Source: Acidobacteriota bacterium (GTDB lineage Bacteria; Chlamydiota; Chlamydiia; Chlamydiales; Rhabdochlamydiaceae). From it: 42,119 bases of DNA. The DNA is taken from NCBI GenBank assembly GCA_903970255.1, contig CAJCHM010000014.1, positions 1-42,119 of the forward strand. The letters run 5' to 3'. This document shows, one piece after another, positions 34,188 to 41,969 of the stretch. The notes below the pieces were generated by a model, which was given only the letters and a program-made list of their open reading frames with translations, was not told the origin of the DNA and did not search any database. Every line of letters starts with the position of its first letter. Position 1 is the first letter of the stretch. A program made the position numbers and the translations under genes.

Positions 34188-35467
34188 TAAGTTGTGGTAA
34201 AAAGAAAGATCGATTCCATCTCATCTTGGGATAGTCCCCCGTGGGCACCATAAAAATGCTGCTCATGGCGATGATGCTCAAACTTCCAAAAAACACTCTC
34301 ATTTTGATAAGGCAGGACAACCAAGTTTCCAACCCTGTCTTTCAAACGCTTTGAAGGGGATCCCCTACCGAAAAAATGCTGTTTGAGTAAATCCTCTACT
34401 AAAACAACCTCAGCAGCTCCTTTAAGCTGCCCCTGAAGGAGATTTTGTGCTTCTTGTAGGTCTTTTTCCTCAATATGCATAAAAAAATCGCGACAAGATC
34501 CAGCCGGAATTAGAGGCAACCCCTCCCGATTTTTCTTGATCATTTTCTCAAGTTTAGGACAAATTTTATTAAGCAGAATGGTGGACTTAGGGTCGACAGG
34601 GGTCATCCCGTGATCAGCGGTGCATAGGATAGCCACTTTATTGGGGCACTCAGATAGTTTCTGCCAGAACCTATTCTCAATTGAGATCCAGCAAATCTCC
34701 ACAGCATCTGCAAACTGAGGCGATGTGATCCCATGACGATGCCCCATGGCATCGATATCTCCAGTATAGATGAAAATGTAGGTCGGGGTCTCCATGGGCT
34801 GTTTACAGAGCTGGACAAGCCTATCTAATGCCTCTGTAAAATGGACAAAGGGAATAATCTCAGCCCCCAAGAGCAATGTTTTTGAATAAGCAGAATGGGC
34901 GATCCCCTCCTGCTGCATAACAATGCTTCTGACCCCTTTTTTTGCCAATTTTTGATAAACGGTCTCAAAAGGGAAAATATCAGCAGCGCAGTATCCACTT
35001 TTTAGCAGAGTATCGCTCTCATGTTCTCCTGCATAGGAGAACAATAGGGGTGCAATCATCCGGTCGACAAGAGGTTCATAGTAGAACCACTCATAAATCC
35101 CTGTCTCCCCTACCTCCATACCCGTATTGATACTTGTGATATGCGCTGCAGTTGTGGAGGGAAACTGGGAAGAAATTTTCGAGGCGACACCTTCTGTAAT
35201 AAACCGGTTTAAAAAGGGGTATTTGGAAAGATATCCCTCAAAAAATTCCCAACCAAAGGCATCGATTAAAAACAAAATGGCGCAATCAAACTTCTCAAAT
35301 GTTCCCCCTACAGCTTGGGCAGGCAGTCGATTCTCCCCTTGGCCTGTTAAGAGCTTTGAGATTGTATCGGGAATACAAGAAAAAGCATAAGAATCATAGA
35401 GTGGGCGCTTAAAATGAGATGTCCATTTTGCCTTTTTAAGGACAGAGAGTGATTCTTTGTTAATCAT
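34187..35467 (-). CDS. Type I phosphodiesterase/nucleotide pyrophosphatase-like (alkaline phosphatase superfamily)
   Basis: A 426-residue protein. FLIDAFGWEFF (~63-73), the nucleophile region SSQFPSTTAAHITSINTG, GDIDAMGHRHG and LCTADHGM follow the metal and nucleophile layout of the NPP-type phosphodiesterases. The ATG at 35467 shares four bases (ATGA) with the stop of the upstream mgtE-like gene. Longer frames reaching 35710 overlap mgtE and do not look like protein. The substrate is unknown. No signal peptide is seen, so a cytosolic role is likely. A long hairpin element abuts the stop. Confidence 0.82.
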   Translation of the reverse strand: MINKESLSVLKKAKWTSHFKRPLYDSYAFSCIPDTISKLLTGQGENRLPAQAVGGTFEKFDCAILFLIDAFGWEFFEGYLSKYPFLNRFITEGVASKISSQFPSTTAAHITSINTGMEVGETGIYEWFYYEPLVDRMIAPLLFSYAGEHESDTLLKSGYCAADIFPFETVYQKLAKKGVRSIVMQQEGIAHSAYSKTLLLGAEIIPFVHFTEALDRLVQLCKQPMETPTYIFIYTGDIDAMGHRHGITSPQFADAVEICWISIENRFWQKLSECPNKVAILCTADHGMTPVDPKSTILLNKICPKLEKMIKKNREGLPLIPAGSCRDFFMHIEEKDLQEAQNLLQGQLKGAAEVVLVEDLLKQHFFGRGSPSKRLKDRVGNLVVLPYQNESVFWKFEHHRHEQHFYGAHGGLSQDEMESIFLFTTT

Positions 35468-36447
35468 CTCAGGAGCAACCATGTCGCAAGGGACAGATAG
35501 ATAGTGGTCGTCAGGACATCGGTGAACATCAGTACAACAGGCCCAGAGGCAACCTTGGGATCTAAGGAGCGGGAATAAAGGATCCAGGGCACGGAGGCAC
35601 CAGCAGAGGCGGAAAGGGTAATCGAAATGAATAAGGAGGAAGCAATGGTCATAGACGGAGCAAAGCCGCCCCCCCACAATAGGGAAATGAAACCCACAGA
35701 GATAGCACAAGTGAGCGCAAGCAAAATCACCATTTTCCCCTCGAGCAAGATCCTATAAAAAATCTGCCTTCTTGTGATATTGGGTTGACGCACCAAATGC
35801 AAACTCTGCGTCATCGACTGCATCGAAATGGACTCACTCAGGGTCAAAATCAAGGGAATGAACATGGCTAATAGAATCACCTTAGCAAGAACGGCTTTAT
35901 ACAAAAATGAGATGGCAGCGCACGCAATCCCCCCTGCCATATTGCATAAGATCCAGGGCATCCGGGTTCGATAGCTTTTCCAGGGGCTTTTTCGCTTTCC
36001 CATTTCAAGGCTAAGCCCCAAAATCTGAAAGACATCACTAGTATGGCGCGCATCGGCACCTTCGACCGATTCGTCTAAATAAACTTGGATATCGATGATC
36101 CCAATGAGGCGCTGACGGGAATCGACAACCGGGATTGCTAAAAGGCGGTGAGCAGAAAGCAACTCCATTGCCTCCTGGAGGGTCTGATCCTCTTTTAAGC
36201 GCACAACAGATGCCGTCATGATTTGTTTGATCGTGCAATGGCGCTCTGATAACAGAAGCTGACGGGTCGAAATGATCCCCTTAAGGCGATTTTCATGATC
36301 AACGACATAAAAATAAATAAATTTTTCATCAATTTTGCGACGCCTCAATGAAATCAAGGCCTCGTCAATTGTTTGATCCTGGTGCAAAGTGGTATGCACA
36401 GCAGATATAAAATCTTTGACAGGGCGAGAAAGATCGTTATTAGTCAT
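35464..36447 (-). CDS. MgtE-family divalent-cation transporter lacking the N domain
   Basis: A 327-residue protein. Two CBS domains (about 12-65 and 70-130) are followed by five membrane helices of the MgtE type. Pore-region landmarks are PLILTLSESISMQSM (canonical MgtE has Gly-Gly-Asn here, so it is divergent) and ASGPVVLMFTDVLTTTIY with the conserved Asp. The usual N-terminal Mg2+-sensing superhelix (~120 residues) is absent. The gene is coupled to the phosphodiesterase by a 4-base overlap. Mg2+ transport is likely, but altered gating and selectivity are possible. Confidence 0.82.
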   Translation of the reverse strand: MTNNDLSRPVKDFISAVHTTLHQDQTIDEALISLRRRKIDEKFIYFYVVDHENRLKGIISTRQLLLSERHCTIKQIMTASVVRLKEDQTLQEAMELLSAHRLLAIPVVDSRQRLIGIIDIQVYLDESVEGADARHTSDVFQILGLSLEMGKRKSPWKSYRTRMPWILCNMAGGIACAAISFLYKAVLAKVILLAMFIPLILTLSESISMQSMTQSLHLVRQPNITRRQIFYRILLEGKMVILLALTCAISVGFISLLWGGGFAPSMTIASSLFISITLSASAGASVPWILYSRSLDPKVASGPVVLMFTDVLTTTIYLSLATWLLLR

Positions 36448-36525
36448 CTATGAACATATCTAAGAATTAAGCATTACTGTAGTATTAGCTCCTGAATATT
36501 TCTTTGACAAGGAAAAGATATCCCT

Positions 36526-37302
36526 ATGGAAGACACATCGTGGGAGAGCTCATCGAGCTGGTACGATAAGATCGTTGGAACAAAAGGGCATTATTACCAT
36601 CAACAGGTCATCATCCCCGGCATCTTGAAACTCCTCTCTTCTGAGAAAAACACGCACCCCCATCTTCTAGATTTAGCCTGTGGACAAGGGATCCTCGCGC
36701 GCCATCTTCCCAAAGGGATGAAATATTTGGGAGTCGATGGATCAACTTCCCTCATTCAATTGGCTAAAAAATACGATTCTAACCTATTGCATCAGTTCAT
36801 CGTCCATGACCTCTGTCAGCCCTTAAGCTTGCCTCAGAAAGAATTCTCCTGTGCCACCTGCATCCTGGCCCTTCAGAATATTGCCAATCCCGCCTCTGTC
36901 TTTAAAACGGCATCGACACATTTAAAGGAAAACTCCCTATTCATCATCGTCCTTAACCACCCCTGCTTCCGCATCCCGCGCCAATCAAGCTGGGGCATAG
37001 ACGAGCAGAAAAAACTCCAATACCGGCGCATCGAACGGTATATGTCGGAGCTGAAAATCCCTATCCAAACCCAACCTGGTAAACAGGAGGCCTCTTCCCA
37101 GACCTGGTCTTTCCACCACCCCCTTTCTTACTTCTCGGCTCAGCTCAAGCAAGCTGGATTTGTGATTGATCAGTTAGAAGAGTGGTGCTCAGATAAAAAA
37201 AGTGTGGGTAAAACAGCCACAATGGAAAATCGAAGCAGACAGGAGTTTCCCCTCTTCATGACAATTGTTGCAAGAAAAGCTACCTATAAAGCGGATACTT
37301 AA
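36526..37302 (+). CDS. Class I SAM-dependent methyltransferase
   Basis: A 258-residue enzyme. Motif I LLDLACGQGI is at 47-56. Then come the acidic LGVDGS, VHDLCQPLSLPQKEFSCAT (motif II/III region) and the HLKENSLFIIVLNHPCF strand. This is the ubiquinone/cyclopropane-type methyltransferase layout; the acceptor is not evident. AAGGAAAAG lies about 10 bases before the ATG. It is divergent from the mgtE-like gene, and its 3' end overlaps the convergent SH2-like gene by 23 bases. Confidence 0.85.
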   Translation: MEDTSWESSSSWYDKIVGTKGHYYHQQVIIPGILKLLSSEKNTHPHLLDLACGQGILARHLPKGMKYLGVDGSTSLIQLAKKYDSNLLHQFIVHDLCQPLSLPQKEFSCATCILALQNIANPASVFKTASTHLKENSLFIIVLNHPCFRIPRQSSWGIDEQKKLQYRRIERYMSELKIPIQTQPGKQEASSQTWSFHHPLSYFSAQLKQAGFVIDQLEEWCSDKKSVGKTATMENRSRQEFPLFMTIVARKATYKADT

Positions 37303-37663
37303 GGACATCCCTTAAAGAACCTATGAGCGCGTTTAAATCTGAAAACTTAGGTTGATGAAGTGATGGGTCATCGTTGTAAATCTGCAATGATCCATCAATA
37401 AAAACGATCGTATGATCAGAGACTTTGGTATCCTCTTGAGAGTAGGTCAGTGTGAAACACTCAACCCTTTTATTCAGCTCTTTTCCTAGTTCCTCTTCCA
37501 AAACCTTAGCAACAGAATCCTTGCGGAACAGATAGGTCCCCATAGGCTTACCTTCTAAAAGAGACTCTGCCTGCAACCGATCTACATCATGCCAAGCAGC
37601 ATTATTGCAAATATTTTGATCCTTAAAACTATGGAATCCAGTGGGTGAAATTCTGATGCCCAT
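37280..37663 (-). CDS. Free-standing SH2-like domain protein (127 residues)
   Basis: Nearly the whole protein reads as one SH2 domain. W24 starts it, R29 and AE follow on helix A (WHDVDRLQAESLL), and GTYLFRKDS carries the phosphotyrosine-binding Arg equivalent (R47, beta-B5). A longer BC loop comes next. ECFTLTYSQ and SDHTIVF with H84 at the beta-D4 position follow. DGSLQIYN and KFSDLNALIGSLRDVL complete the fold, the last resembling the C-terminal helix. The ATG at 37663 has GGGGAGG 5 bases upstream. There is no signal peptide and no other domain. SH2 domains are rare in bacteria but known in Legionella effectors. A phosphotyrosine-binding effector is inferred. Confidence 0.8.
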   Translation of the reverse strand: MGIRISPTGFHSFKDQNICNNAAWHDVDRLQAESLLEGKPMGTYLFRKDSVAKVLEEELGKELNKRVECFTLTYSQEDTKVSDHTIVFIDGSLQIYNDDPSLHQPKFSDLNALIGSLRDVLKYPLYR

Positions 37664-37685
37664 GATGCCTCCCCTTTTATTTTCC

Positions 37686-37714
37686 ATTATACCATGATCA
37701 ATTAAAAAGTTTAA
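37686..37714 (-). promoter_or_regulatory. Strong-looking promoter of the SH2-like gene
   Basis: On the minus strand TTAAAC (37714-37709) and a perfect TATAAT (37691-37686) are exactly 17 bases apart, ending 23 bases before the ATG. Confidence 0.7.
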
Positions 37715-37839
37715 TAAAAAGAGAATCACCCGAGAAGTGAGGCATAACGTCCCTGCAAAACCAGGAGCTTGAAAGTGTGTGAAAAACCCTAACGGCGGCT
37801 AGATGTTTGACGACCTGTGCTTTTAACACAAACCGCTCG

Positions 37840-37876
37840 AAAAAAACACCTCTTAACGTAAAGAGCTAAGAGGTGT
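37840..37876 (-). terminator. Intrinsic terminator of proC
   Basis: A perfect 10-bp stem (37846-37855 with 37867-37876) is followed on the minus strand by a run of T residues (complement of 37840-37846). It lies about 90 bases past the proC stop. Confidence 0.85.
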
Positions 37877-37963
37877 CTTAATGCTTAGTTTTCAGTGTCG
37901 GTATCGAGGTTGATGTCGGAGTGGTCACCGAGGATCCCTTCTTGGAATGGTTCATAGATTAAA

Positions 37964-38752
37964 TTAAACGGATTTCATCATTTTGAGAGCTTTTTCATAA
38001 CACGCCGTTAATGTTTGGAGGATACCTGATCGGACCCCGGCCTCTTCCATCGCCTTTAAACCGGCTATCGTGGTGCCCCCAGGAGAGCAAACTTGTAGTT
38101 TCAGCTCTGCAGGATGCTGGTCCGACCCCTGCAAAAGACCTACCGCCCCTTCCACTGTTTTTAGCACAATTTCGCGGGATTCTTTTGCGCTAAGCCCTAA
38201 AAGCACCCCTCCTTCAATCATGGCTTCGATCATCACTAAGATAAAAGCGATTCCAGAACCGCTCAAAGCAGAAACGGCCTCTATTTTATCCTCGCTAAGC
38301 CAGATATTTAGCCCCAACCCATCAAGCAATTGGTCTACTGTTTTCCTAGCCTCTAAAGAAATGCTTTGCTCACCTACCAACCCGATTACCCCTTGGCAAC
38401 ACTTAAGTCCAATATTTGGCATCGCACGGACAATAGTGACGTGTGGAAGATAACTTTTAAGAACTGCAACCGATGTGGCAGCCAAAATGCTGATCAAAAT
38501 TTGATCCGACTTAAGTACAGGTGCAATGTGCTGAGCGGCTGCGATAAGATCTTTGGGCTTGATGCTAAGAAAAATGATATCGGCAGAACTCACAGCCTCT
38601 TCAAGATCTTCCTGATAGGCAGCCCCAATTTCTTTGCCTAAATTTTTTGTTTTTTGGGAATTTCGATCGGACAGGGTAACAGATTGCGTTTTTGCAAAAT
38701 GTCTGGCAAAAGCAGTTCCCATAACGCCGCAACCAATCACCGCAATTTTCAT
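37964..38752 (-). CDS. proC: Pyrroline-5-carboxylate reductase
   Basis: The 262-residue enzyme makes proline from pyrroline-5-carboxylate with NAD(P)H. The Rossmann motif VIGCGVMG is at 5-12. SGSGIAFILVMIEAMIEGGV and SPGGTTIAGLKAMEEAGVR are the P5CR signatures. The ATG at 38752 has GAGGGGGG upstream and the Rossmann strand begins at once; a longer reading to 38803 adds no conserved sequence. A T-run terminator lies downstream. Confidence 0.95.
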   Translation of the reverse strand: MKIAVIGCGVMGTAFARHFAKTQSVTLSDRNSQKTKNLGKEIGAAYQEDLEEAVSSADIIFLSIKPKDLIAAAQHIAPVLKSDQILISILAATSVAVLKSYLPHVTIVRAMPNIGLKCCQGVIGLVGEQSISLEARKTVDQLLDGLGLNIWLSEDKIEAVSALSGSGIAFILVMIEAMIEGGVLLGLSAKESREIVLKTVEGAVGLLQGSDQHPAELKLQVCSPGGTTIAGLKAMEEAGVRSGILQTLTACYEKALKMMKSV

Positions 38753-38835
38753 AAACCCCCCTCTGTTTTTAGTCACTTTCCCAGCTAAATCATTTCCGCG
38801 CAACTCAATTGCGTAACTTTTAGCAATTTAGGAGT

Positions 38836-38864
38836 CCCGAATTTTCCTAAGGAAAAATTCAGGG
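38836..38864. other. Hairpin in the proC-nitroreductase intergenic region
   Basis: Arms gaattttcc (38839-38847) and ggaaaaattc (38851-38860), with outer ccc/ggg pairing. Its role is unclear, since genes diverge from here. Confidence 0.4.
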
Positions 38865-38937
38865 CTTCGTCAGGCTTTAAAGTTGTTTGTAGATAAAAAG
38901 ACGTTATCCTATCATACCATTTCAAAAGGAGTCTACG

Positions 38938-39561
38938 ATGAACCACCCATTTAGCGAAGAAGTAAAAAAAGTGCGCCAAAATGAATATGCGATTCAGCCG
39001 CTGATCATCAATCGCTGGTCACCACGCTCAATGACAGGCGAAGAGATGACAGAAGCAGAACTCATGCCCCTCTTTGAAGCAGCACGTTGGGCACCCTCCT
39101 CTTATAATAATCAGCCCTGGCGTTTCCTTTATGCCAGAAAAAATACTCCCTCTTGGCCTCTTTTTTTTGATTTGATGATCGATTTTAATAAGGGGTGGAC
39201 CAAAAACGCTTCTGCACTGGCTCTTATTATCTCGGCAAAAAACTTTGAGCATAACAACAAACCATCGAAAACCCATAGCTTTGACACAGGGGCTGCCTGG
39301 ATGGCTTTGGCTCTTGAAGGAGCTTCAAGAGGGTTGGTTATACATGGGATGGAAGGGTTTGATTTTGAGAAAGCTAGGAGCAGTTTGGAAATCCCAGAGG
39401 ACTACCAAATCGAGGCGCTAATTGCTATCGGCAAACGAGCTCCCCTGGATAAGTTGCCTGAAGAATTACAAAAAAGGGAACTGCCCAGCTCAAGAAAAGC
39501 AATTGACGATTTTGCTTTTGAGGGGAAATTCTTGAAGAGAGGAAAGGTTAAAGTCGCTTAA
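38938..39561 (+). CDS. Nitroreductase-family flavoprotein
   Basis: A 207-residue FMN-dependent oxidoreductase. RWSPRSM near residue 28 and FEAARWAPSSYNNQPWRFLYA (~50-70) are the FMN-binding signature. DTGAAWMALALEGASRGL and IEALIAIGKRAP follow in family order. AAAGGAG precedes the ATG by about 8 bases. The substrate is unspecified; quinones or nitroaromatics are usual. It is monocistronic and convergent with the Hc2-like gene. Confidence 0.9.
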   Translation: MNHPFSEEVKKVRQNEYAIQPLIINRWSPRSMTGEEMTEAELMPLFEAARWAPSSYNNQPWRFLYARKNTPSWPLFFDLMIDFNKGWTKNASALALIISAKNFEHNNKPSKTHSFDTGAAWMALALEGASRGLVIHGMEGFDFEKARSSLEIPEDYQIEALIAIGKRAPLDKLPEELQKRELPSSRKAIDDFAFEGKFLKRGKVKVA

Positions 39562-39566
39562 AAAAA

Positions 39567-39593
39567 ATCGAGCAAGCTCTGCACTTGCTCGAT
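39567..39593 (-). terminator. Intrinsic terminator (Hc2-like gene)
   Basis: A 10-bp stem atcgagcaag (39567-39576) with its complement (39584-39593), followed on the minus strand by a T7 run. It probably also limits the convergent nitroreductase transcript. Confidence 0.85.
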
Positions 39594-39653
39594 AACTACT
39601 ACGATGAGATTTAAGCACCACTAGCGTCGTAGCCTATTTATCTTGCAGAACGA

Positions 39654-39785
39654 CTACTTGCGAGCAGTAGCTCTTTTAGATCTACGAGCTTTTGTTTTCT
39701 TTGCGTGAGACTTCATAGATTTACGAGCTGTCTTGCGAGCTGTTTTACGAGCTGTCTTACGAGCCGTTTTTCTTTTTTTAGCCAT
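39654..39785 (-). CDS. Hc2-like histone H1-type protein (43 residues)
   Basis: The product is made almost wholly of Lys, Arg, Ala, Thr and Ser. It has four tandem TARK units after MAKKRK, then SMKSHAKKTKARRSKRATAR. It resembles the C-terminal half of chlamydial Hc2 (HctB), which condenses DNA in the infectious form. A perfect AGGAGG lies 7 bases before the ATG, and a terminator follows. It is shorter than C. trachomatis Hc2, so it may be one of several paralogs. DNA or RNA binding is inferred from composition. Confidence 0.82.
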   Translation of the reverse strand: MAKKRKTARKTARKTARKTARKSMKSHAKKTKARRSKRATARK

Positions 39786-39943
39786 AATGTCCTCCTGGTT
39801 TGGATACGTAGGATTCTTTAGATTTGATTACTCCTACAAAGGGGAGCTTCCTATCCATTCATACCCTACAAACATCAATATATAATAAAGAATATTTATT
39901 TTAAAAATAAATTTTAACATACTTGATTTAAATGAGGAAATCC

Positions 39944-39997
39944 ATGTTAGTAAAAAATGCCTCAGAATATTGTTTCGAGGCTTTTTTTGCGCTGTGA
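39944..39997 (+). other. Possible small leader ORF or sRNA with terminator
   Basis: GAGGA lies 6 bases before an ATG that opens a 17-codon frame (MLVKNASEYCFEAFFAL). The same bases form a terminator hairpin, GCCTC (39959-39963) with GAGGC (39977-39981), followed by T7. No gene upstream on this strand needs this terminator, so a small RNA or leader transcript is possible. Confidence 0.35.
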
Positions 39998-40266
39998 ACT
40001 CTAATTAAAAAAAATTTTTTTTAGTTAAAAAAACAAGGCACGTTAAATCAAAAAAACTAATTAATTTTCATCAAAATTGACTTGTAATTCCTTGAAAGGG
40101 CATTCTTTTTAGAGAATTTTTGAACAGTTTCAGATTTAAAAAATCGCATCTTATGTAACAATTCGAAAAAAACATTTAAGCAGAAACAGCTAAAGGAAAA
40201 TACTAAAAATCGCTGATTTAATTATATCTAAATGATATTAGACTGGAAGACAAAACACGGGAGGAA
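39998..40266. other. Very A+T-rich intergenic stretch
   Basis: No gene found. An A8/T8 palindrome (about 40003-40027) is the main structure. The rest is low-complexity A+T. Confidence 0.5.
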
Positions 40267-40319
40267 TGACGATTGGAAACCGATCTATATTTTTAATAAT
40301 GATCGGTTTGCAATCGTCA
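40267..40319 (-). terminator. Long stem-loop after the cyclophilin gene
   Basis: Arms 40267-40285 and 40301-40319 pair over 19 bases with one mismatch, starting 8 bases past the stop. There is no T-run, so a protective 3' stem is also possible. Confidence 0.55.
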
Positions 40320-40326
40320 GCGTATA

Positions 40327-40911
40327 CTATTTAATCACAAGCTCGATAGACTTGATAACATCCTCACCCTGCACAATTTTTTTCACGACATCCATTCCGG
40401 AGACGGTCTGACCAAATACGGTATACTCCCCATCGAGGTAGGGGATTTTTTCAAGTGCGATGTAGAACTGGGAACCACTTGATCTTTTTTGGGGATTGAC
40501 ATTGTCTGGCAGTCTAGCCCATGCTAAAGCGCCTTGCTGATGAGGAAGGCCGATCTCAGCAGGAACGGTATAGCCTGGCCCACCTCGACCGGTTCCTTCA
40601 GGATCGCCACCTTGAACGACAAAATTGGGAACAACCCGGTGAAATTTTAAACCATTATAGAAACCGCCTTGCACAAGCTGGATAAAATTGGTTACAGACA
40701 AAGGAGCTTCTTTTGTGTTAAGTTCACAGGTAATATTCCCTTGCGAGGTATGGATAACAGCCTCATATTTTTTTCCCTCTTCAAAAGTCATGGGTTTGGT
40801 CGGTTCGCTAAATTGCATCGATGATTCTCCTGCTGTTAAATTGGGATAGATCGCTAAAGTTGAGATCAATGAAAGTCCAAATACGATTCCTTTGATTAGC
40901 CTTTGCTTCAT
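40327..40911 (-). CDS. Exported cyclophilin-type peptidyl-prolyl isomerase
   Basis: A 194-residue PpiA-like protein. A signal peptide (about 1-28) precedes a cyclophilin domain with GLKFHRVVPNFVVQGGDP, GTGRGGPGY, SSGSQFYIAL and YLDGEYTVFGQTVSGMDVV. It catalyses prolyl cis-trans isomerisation during folding in the periplasm. The ATG at 40911 has GGAGG 7 bases upstream. A much longer reading to 41121 overlaps the divergent glutaredoxin gene and was rejected. Together with that neighbour it suggests a periplasmic folding and redox locus. Confidence 0.92.
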   Translation of the reverse strand: MKQRLIKGIVFGLSLISTLAIYPNLTAGESSMQFSEPTKPMTFEEGKKYEAVIHTSQGNITCELNTKEAPLSVTNFIQLVQGGFYNGLKFHRVVPNFVVQGGDPEGTGRGGPGYTVPAEIGLPHQQGALAWARLPDNVNPQKRSSGSQFYIALEKIPYLDGEYTVFGQTVSGMDVVKKIVQGEDVIKSIELVIK

Positions 40912-41077
40912 GCGGGCACCTCCAAAAAAAAATTTATTCCAATCGAAATTGAAACGGATGATATCCCAAGTTTTCTTGTTTGTCAAACCGAACTTCCATC
41001 GTTCTTGCTCATTACCCAACATTGATGGTAGACTGATGGCCAATTTTAATAGTTTCAACTTAACGGAGGGTTTCTCA

Positions 41078-41440
41078 ATGAACCTATTGACTGTACTGTT
41101 ATTAACCCTAGCCTTTCCCATCGCCTCGCCGGCTCACTCTGTCGCCCTTAAACAACCTGAGGCACCTATACAGACGATAGCCGATCAGAAACATGTGCTG
41201 GTTCTGTATTACACATCCTATTGCCCATATTCTAAAAAAGTCTTAAATTATTTGAAAAAAATTCACAAGACGTTGCCCATGAAGAATTTAGGGAATGATC
41301 CTAAAGCTAAAGAAGAATTAAAAGAAATTGGAGGGAAAATGCAAGTCCCTTGCCTTATCATTGATGGCCACGCTTTATATCAATCAGATGCGATCATTAA
41401 GTGGCTCAGTAAGCATCAATCTGAATTAGAACCAGGATGA
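41078..41440 (+). CDS. Exported glutaredoxin-like protein with CPYS site
   Basis: A 120-residue thioredoxin-fold protein. A signal peptide (about residues 1-19) precedes a glutaredoxin domain with VLVLYYTSYCPYSKKVLNYL. The site CPYS has only the first Cys, so it is monothiol. QVPCLIIDG supplies the cis-Pro, and LYQSDAIIKWL the final helix. ACGGAGGG lies directly before the ATG at 41078. An exported glutaredoxin is unusual because the fold normally works with cytosolic glutathione. It is divergent from the cyclophilin gene. Confidence 0.85.
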   Translation: MNLLTVLLLTLAFPIASPAHSVALKQPEAPIQTIADQKHVLVLYYTSYCPYSKKVLNYLKKIHKTLPMKNLGNDPKAKEELKEIGGKMQVPCLIIDGHALYQSDAIIKWLSKHQSELEPG

Positions 41441-41489
41441 TGGGGCTCCTGATCGGGTTGGCGCCCTTGCTTTTCTTTTCTACGCTGAA

Positions 41490-41513
41490 GACTCTATCCT
41501 CTTGAATAGAGTC
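41490..41513 (+). terminator. Hairpin after the glutaredoxin gene
   Basis: Perfect 8-bp arms gactctat (41490-41497) and atagagtc (41506-41513), loop of 8. No T-run. It lies between convergent genes. Confidence 0.5.
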
Positions 41514-41552
41514 CTCATTGCCGATCAAAAAACAAGGAGCCAATCCAAGTTT

Positions 41553-41693
41553 TTAGGACTTATCCCATTTTTTTTTCTGGGGTTTTTGCTGAGGCCATTT
41601 GTTAGGTTGCTGAGTTGGCACTGTGGGGGATGTTGGGGATGTTGGCGAGTGTGGGTTAGCAGGATATTGTGGTTTATGTGGATGCTCTTTCAT
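41553..41693 (-). CDS. Small Pro/Thr/Lys-rich protein (46 residues)
   Basis: On the minus strand the ATG at 41693 has GGAG about 7 bases upstream. The product begins MKEHPHKPQYPANPHSPTSP, continues with further S-P-T steps, and ends in a Gln/Lys-rich tail. It is about one-quarter proline. The biased composition and good ribosome site argue for a real gene. It would be disordered. PTSP-like repeats suggest a linker or host-protein-binding peptide, but no function is known. Confidence 0.55.
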   Translation of the reverse strand: MKEHPHKPQYPANPHSPTSPTSPTVPTQQPNKWPQQKPQKKKWDKS

Positions 41694-41969
41694 TTATTTT
41701 CTCCGTTTTTATATTCATGGCAGGATTAAGAAATGGGACAAATGCTGTCACATTGCTTAGCTCCCTTATTTATTAATTTACTCAATTATGATTAAAAAAT
41801 ATATTAAAATTATTAAATATATTTAGATTAATCTTAAATTGGTCGTGTTTAATTATATACGCATAAACCGATCTTGAATTTGTTTCGCTATACCCCAAGC
41901 AAAAAATCTCTTTTTTTATATATGCAAGATAATTTAATAGTGGGATGGGGATGGGAAAAGTCTGCAGTA
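41694..41969. other. A+T-rich intergenic region
   Basis: No gene was found on either strand. The reading frame at 41874 runs into the inverted-repeat element and is not credible. Confidence 0.5.

Noticed and set aside
35482-35710. Longer N-terminus for the phosphodiesterase gene
   Set aside because: It lies wholly within the mgtE-like gene in another frame, and the ATGA overlap at 35467 gives a better start.
37885-37965. 27-codon open tail after proC (ending LGDHSDINLDTDTEN)
   Set aside because: It has no start codon and opens directly after a stop. It may be a relic or chance; a frameshifted ProC extension is possible but unsupported.
41502-41729. 75-codon plus-strand frame rich in Trp and Phe
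   Set aside because: It is antisense to the proline-rich gene, whose ribosome site and composition are better; Trp/Cys richness is what an antisense Pro/Thr gene produces.
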